A DNA stretch of 10,418 bases, from positions 1 to 10,418 of the forward strand of contig JAFOLN010000143.1 of assembly GCA_017419325.1 (NCBI GenBank), in the 5' to 3' direction. The notes beneath the pieces were generated by a model. It was given only the letters and a program-made list of their open reading frames with translations, had not been told where the DNA came from and ran no database searches. This DNA comes from Clostridia bacterium (GTDB lineage Bacteria > Bacillota > Clostridia > Oscillospirales > RGIG577). A program made the position numbers and the translations under genes. Below are positions 7,137-10,418 of this stretch, in pieces. Position 1 is the first letter of the stretch. Every line of letters begins with the position of its first letter.

Positions 7137-8132
7137 ATGAAAAAGTTAATATCGCTTCTTTTGGCTGCAGTGATGCTCGTCATCGTTTTTTCGGCATGCT
7201 CCGACAAAACGGACGCTGCCCTCGAGGGCGAAAAGCCCGCGCTCTCCGTCGTTGCAACGGTGTTCCCCCAGTATGACTGGACAAGAGAGATACTTGGCGA
7301 CAATCCCGCCGGTGCCAAGCTTACGCTCCTTCTGGACGACGGGGTGGATCTTCACAGCTGCCAGCCCACCGTGGAAGACATGGCGAAGATAGTCGAATGC
7401 GACGTGTTCATCTATGTGGGCGGCGAGTCCGACGAATGGGTGGCGGACGCGCTTAATGAAGCCGACACGTCCGATATGACCGTCATAAACCTTATGGACG
7501 CGCTGGGCGAAGGCGCCCGCGATGAGGAGATCGTCGAGGGAATGCAGGCCGAGGAGGAAGAAGGCGAAGAGGGCGAGGAAGGCGAGGAAGAGACGGAATA
7601 CGACGAGCACATATGGCTCTCCTTAAAGAACGCCGCGCTTCTTTGCGACAGTATCTGCGCGGGGCTCTGCGAGGCGGATCCCGACCACGCCGATATATAC
7701 AGGGCGAACACGGAGGCTTATACGGAGCGGCTTCGCGCCCTTGACGGCGAATACGAGGCGGCCGTCGGCGCCGCTCCCGTAAAGACCCTGCTTTTCGGCG
7801 ACCGCTTCCCCTTCCGATATCTTACGGACGACTACGGCATAGAATACTTTGCGGCATTTGTCGGCTGCTCTGCGGAGACCGAGGCAAGCTTTGAGACCGT
7901 AACGTTTTTGTCCGAAAAAGTCGATGAGCTGGGGCTTTCCCATATCATGGTCATAGAAAGCTCCGACAAACGGATCGCGGAAACGATAAGGGACAATACC
8001 GCATCAAAGGATCAGACGATACTTACGCTTGACTCCATGCAGTCGGCGGGCGCGCGGGAAACGGAAAACGGCGCGACCTATATCGGCATAATGGAGGACA
8101 ACTTAAATATATTAAAAGAAGCCCTTACATAA
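7137..8132 (+). CDS. znuA: Zinc/manganese ABC transporter substrate-binding lipoprotein (ZnuA/AdcA type)
   Basis: A 331-residue extracellular metal-binding protein of the cluster 9 (ZnuA/TroA) family. A lipoprotein signal ends in FSAC with Cys21 as the lipidated residue. Family landmarks are VVATVFPQYDW (38-48), DLHSCQP with His73 as a probable metal ligand, EHIW with His158 as another, and a late GCSAETEASFET segment. The usual third-His motif (HxAFxY) is replaced by GDRFPFRYL at 221-229, and the usual His-rich loop is a Glu/Gly stretch at 139-154. Zinc is the likeliest substrate given the operator, but manganese cannot be excluded. GGAGG lies 11 bases before the ATG. The ATPase gene follows 10 bp later, so the symbol is by analogy. 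Confidence 0.9.
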   Translation: MKKLISLLLAAVMLVIVFSACSDKTDAALEGEKPALSVVATVFPQYDWTREILGDNPAGAKLTLLLDDGVDLHSCQPTVEDMAKIVECDVFIYVGGESDEWVADALNEADTSDMTVINLMDALGEGARDEEIVEGMQAEEEEGEEGEEGEEETEYDEHIWLSLKNAALLCDSICAGLCEADPDHADIYRANTEAYTERLRALDGEYEAAVGAAPVKTLLFGDRFPFRYLTDDYGIEYFAAFVGCSAETEASFETVTFLSEKVDELGLSHIMVIESSDKRIAETIRDNTASKDQTILTLDSMQSAGARETENGATYIGIMEDNLNILKEALT

Positions 8133-8142
8133 GGAGAAAAAC

Positions 8143-8856
8143 ATGGCACAGCTCATATGCGAAAACGTATCGCTCGGCTATGACGGCAGAGAAATAGTCG
8201 GCGATTTGAACTTTCATATAGACGAAGGCGACTACCTGTGCATCGTGGGCGAGAACGGCTCGGGAAAAAGCACGCTCATGAAGACGCTTTTAGGACTCAT
8301 GGCGCCGCTTCGCGGCAGGGTAAGCTACGGCGGGACGCTTAAATCAACCGACATAGGCTACCTTCCCCAGCAGACGCAGGTGCAGCGCGACTTTCCCGCC
8401 TCCGTGTGGGAGATAGTGCTGTCGGGATGTCAGAACCGCTCGGGAATGCGCCCGTTCTACTCAAGGGAGCAAAAGCGCACAGCCCGCGAGAACATTGAAA
8501 AAATGGGGCTTTCGGAGCTTTCAAAGCGGTGCTACCGCGAGCTTTCGGGCGGTCAGCAGCAGCGTGTGCTCCTTGCCCGCGCCATGTGCGCGGCGGGGCG
8601 CGTACTCCTTTTAGATGAGCCCGTATCGGGGCTTGACCCGAAGGTCACGGAGGAGATGTACAGAATAATATACGACCTTAACAAAAAAGACGGCATGACG
8701 GTAATCATGATATCCCACGACGTTTCCGCCGCCGTAAAATACGCGGACAAGATACTCCATATAGGAAAGAGCGTCTTTTTCGGCAGTACGGCGGACTATT
8801 TGAAGAGCGACACCGGCCGCGTGTTTACCGATGTGAAGGGAAGTGACGCGCCGTGA
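8143..8856 (+). CDS. znuC: Zinc/manganese ABC transporter ATP-binding protein (ZnuC type)
   Basis: The 237-residue cytoplasmic ATPase that powers the metal importer. Motifs are complete: Walker A GENGSGKST (36-44), Q-loop GYLPQQ (Gln76-Gln77), signature LSGGQQQR (134-141), Walker B LLLDEP with catalytic Glu159, D-loop SGLD (162-165) and switch His192 in SHD. It lacks the long C-terminal tail of some enteric ZnuC proteins. AGGAG at 8132-8136 overlaps the last base of the znuA stop and lies six bases before the ATG. Its stop overlaps the permease start by four bases (GTGA), so ATPase and permease are translationally coupled, as expected for subunits of one complex. Confidence 0.95.
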   Translation: MAQLICENVSLGYDGREIVGDLNFHIDEGDYLCIVGENGSGKSTLMKTLLGLMAPLRGRVSYGGTLKSTDIGYLPQQTQVQRDFPASVWEIVLSGCQNRSGMRPFYSREQKRTARENIEKMGLSELSKRCYRELSGGQQQRVLLARAMCAAGRVLLLDEPVSGLDPKVTEEMYRIIYDLNKKDGMTVIMISHDVSAAVKYADKILHIGKSVFFGSTADYLKSDTGRVFTDVKGSDAP

Positions 8857-9707
8857 CGGAGCTTATATCAAAGCTTTCGCTTTATTTTGAATATCCCTTC
8901 GTAAGATACGCCCTCATCGTGGGCGTGCTTATCGCGCTGTGCTCGTCGCTTCTCGGCGTCACGCTGGTACTTAAGCGCTTCTCCTTCATCGGCGACGGCC
9001 TTTCCCATGTGGCCTTCGGCGCGCTCGCCATCGCCACGGCGCTGAAGCTTACGAACGATATGCCGCTTATGCTTATTATAACGACGGTATGCGCCGTGCT
9101 CCTGCTTCGAACGGGGCAGAACGCCAAAATAAAGGGCGACGCCGCCGTTGCCATGATCTCCGTGGGCGCGCTCGCGGTGGGCTATCTTATCATGAACGTG
9201 TTCTCCGCCTCGTCTAACCTTACGGGGGACGTCTGCTCCACGCTGTTCGGCTCCACGTCGATACTGACGCTAAACCGCACCCAGGTGCAGATGTGCGCAG
9301 TGCTTTCGGTGATAGTCGTTATAATATTCGTGCTGTTCTACAATAAGATATTCGCCGTCACCTTCGACGAGGACTTCGCGAAGGCCACGGGCATACGCGC
9401 CGACGCTTACAATCTCATGATAGCCATAGTCATAGCGGTGATAATCGTTGTGGCCATGAACCTTGTGGGCTCGCTTCTTATCTCGGCGCTCGTTATATTC
9501 CCGTCCCTGTCGGCCATGCGTCTTTTTAAAAGCTTCAGATCGGTCACCGTATGCTCCGCCGTGCTGTCTGTCGTGTGCGCCCTTTTCGGCATACTCGTTT
9601 CCATAATCGCGGGCACGCCGGTGGGAGCCACGATAGTATGCGTCGATATAGTCGTTTTCTTTGTGTTTTTGCTTCTGGGCAGGTGCCGCGGAGGTGCTAA
9701 AGCATGA
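8853..9707 (+). CDS. znuB: Zinc/manganese ABC transporter permease (ZnuB type, ABC-3 family)
   Basis: A 284-residue integral membrane protein of the ABC-3 metal permease family, with about eight hydrophobic segments. Family signatures include GDGLSHVAFGALAIA near residue 47, ATGIRADAYN near 180 and VGSLLISALVIFPSLSAMRL at about 200-220, the region thought to form the pore and the ATPase contact. The start is GTG at 8853, overlapping the ATPase stop. Its own stop overlaps the ATG of the next gene by four bases. Of its 28 isoleucines, counted by hand to the end of the last helix, about 18 use ATA, which matches the bias of neighbouring genes and argues against recent transfer. Confidence 0.94.
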   Translation: MTELISKLSLYFEYPFVRYALIVGVLIALCSSLLGVTLVLKRFSFIGDGLSHVAFGALAIATALKLTNDMPLMLIITTVCAVLLLRTGQNAKIKGDAAVAMISVGALAVGYLIMNVFSASSNLTGDVCSTLFGSTSILTLNRTQVQMCAVLSVIVVIIFVLFYNKIFAVTFDEDFAKATGIRADAYNLMIAIVIAVIIVVAMNLVGSLLISALVIFPSLSAMRLFKSFRSVTVCSAVLSVVCALFGILVSIIAGTPVGATIVCVDIVVFFVFLLLGRCRGGAKA

Positions 9708-9925
9708 AAAAACTTTTATTTATACTTCTGTGTGCCCTTATGCTTCTTTCCCTTGCCGCCTGCTCAGGCGGCGGGGACGCGGGCGAAGGCCAAAGCGGCG
9801 GCGAAGCTGCCGCGCCCGTTTCAGGCGCCCCGAATGAAGATGCGTCCGCGCCCCAGGGCGGCGACTCCCGCGACAGCGTGGTATCGTGGATAAATTCCCT
9901 TTCCATAGGCGTTGAGGCAAAATAA
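9704..9925 (+). CDS. Small lipoprotein coupled to the metal permease
   Basis: A 73-residue protein that I do not recognise. A clear lipoprotein signal (MKKLLFILL core, lipobox LAAC) gives Cys20 as the lipidated residue. The mature chain is only about 54 residues: a Gly/Glu/Ala/Ser-rich, probably unstructured stretch (21-55) and a short C-terminal piece, SVVSWINSLSIGVEAK, which may form an amphipathic helix. There is no His-rich motif and no cysteine apart from the anchor. Its ATG overlaps the permease stop by four bases (ATGA) and has GGAGG at 9690-9694, so it is clearly expressed as the fifth gene of the operon and ends just before the terminator. It could be an accessory of the importer or a remnant of a longer protein. 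Confidence 0.72.
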   Translation: MKKLLFILLCALMLLSLAACSGGGDAGEGQSGGEAAAPVSGAPNEDASAPQGGDSRDSVVSWINSLSIGVEAK

Positions 9926-9941
9926 AAACGCGCATAAAAAT

Positions 9942-9965
9942 AAGGCTGCGTAAAATCGCAGCCTT
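9942..9965. terminator. Bidirectional rho-independent terminator between convergent genes
   Basis: A perfect nine-bp stem (AAGGCTGCG at 9942-9950 with CGCAGCCTT at 9957-9965) encloses a six-base loop. On the plus strand it is followed by TATTTTTTT, on the minus strand by ATTTTTATG. It therefore ends the zinc operon rightward and the SLH gene leftward, 16 bp after the lipoprotein stop and 7 bp from the SLH stop. Confidence 0.88.
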
Positions 9966-9972
9966 TATTTTT

Positions 9973-10418
9973 TTATCTTAACGCCGCGAGTGCGCGGTAC
10001 GCTATGACTATCGCCTGCTCCGTCGTGAGCTTTCCGTCGGGGTCGAAGCGGTCGGCGTCAACGCCCTTTATAACGCCCGCGTGAACGCTCCAGCCAAGCT
10101 CGCCGCTTACCCAGTGGTTCGCCGTGTCGGAAAATCCGTGGGAGTAGCCCGCGGTCTCCGTGCCAAGCACTCCCGCCGCCCTGGTTACAACGGCGGCCGC
10201 CTGCGCGCGGGTGAGGGTGCCGTTCGGGTCAAATTTTCCCGAACCCACGCCGTTTATAAGCCCGAGCGCGTTCGCACAAAGCACATCGGCATCTGACGTG
10301 TCGGAGAACGCTCCGCTTTGGGGCGAGACTCCCCGCTCGGCCATAAGCTCCTCTGCCGTTTTGCCGCTTGCGCCCTCAAGAAGGCTTATGAACATATGTA
10401 CGGCCTCTATGCGCGATA
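9973..10418 (-). CDS. SLH-domain surface protein, C-terminal part (N-terminus off the right edge)
   Basis: The frame is open to the right edge, so only the last 147 residues are visible; the ATG at 10395 is internal, because coding upstream of it continues as SRIEAVH, part of an SLH repeat. Visible are the end of one SLH repeat (to about LLEG), a complete second with FSDTSDADVL and GSGKFDPNGTLTRAQAAAVV, and a third with FSDTANHW and DADRFDPDGKLTTEQAIVIAYRAL just before the stop. SLH repeats bind wall polymers. Here they are at the C-terminus, so the unseen N-terminal part probably carries the function and the export signal. It converges on the zinc operon and shares its terminator. It is not the same gene as the left-edge SLH protein, whose SLH repeats are N-terminal. 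Confidence 0.9.
   Translation of the reverse strand, partial: SRIEAVHMFISLLEGASGKTAEELMAERGVSPQSGAFSDTSDADVLCANALGLINGVGSGKFDPNGTLTRAQAAAVVTRAAGVLGTETAGYSHGFSDTANHWVSGELGWSVHAGVIKGVDADRFDPDGKLTTEQAIVIAYRALAALR

Noticed and set aside
7146..7711. Minus-strand open frames opposite the binding-protein gene
   Set aside because: They are Ser/Pro- or Phe/Leu-rich mirror translations of the acidic znuA coding sequence, with no recognisable domain.
10393..10395. ATG at 10395 as the start of a 140-residue SLH protein
   Set aside because: The frame stays open to the window edge and the upstream codons continue an SLH repeat, so this Met is internal to a longer gene.

Overview
The window looks like chromosomal DNA of a GC-rich, Gram-positive-type anaerobe, most likely an uncultured member of Clostridia (inference). 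The signs are Gram-positive lipoprotein signals, two proteins with S-layer homology (SLH) domains, strong AGGAGG-type ribosome sites, a lepA-hemW pair, and a marked preference for the ATA isoleucine codon despite high GC. No rRNA, tRNA, CRISPR array, integrase or transposase is visible, and coding density is high.

Layout. Minus strand, 1-6603: the divergent centre at about 6604-6784 fires a leftward unit, lepA (EF4), then hemW (stop/start overlap), then a small four-cysteine DUF1667 protein 18 bp later. It ends at a GNRA-loop terminator (3233-3260). A 257-bp gap follows. It holds a second terminator hairpin, a possible short-transcript promoter, and a good promoter for an ABC-F ribosome-associated ATPase (1089-3011). 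Eighteen bp after the ATPase starts an exported SLH plus RCC1-repeat surface protein that runs off the left edge.

Plus strand, 6714-9965: a tight zinc (or manganese) uptake operon. It begins with a near-consensus promoter whose start point is covered by three alternating TTTGCGA half-sites, probably a Zur/Fur-type operator. Then come a 99-residue Cys/His-rich small membrane protein, a ZnuA/AdcA-type binding lipoprotein, the ATPase, the permease, and a 73-residue lipoprotein. The last three genes overlap by 4 bp at each junction. A bidirectional terminator (9942-9965) separates the operon from a convergent SLH-domain protein whose C-terminus lies at 9973-10418.

The most interesting part is the zinc operon. 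A standard three-part metal importer is bracketed by two small unrecognised proteins: a Cys/His membrane protein first and a coupled lipoprotein last. The binding protein has a Glu-rich loop instead of the usual His-rich one. Together these may be an extended metal-scavenging system with undescribed accessory parts. The rest is mostly housekeeping.
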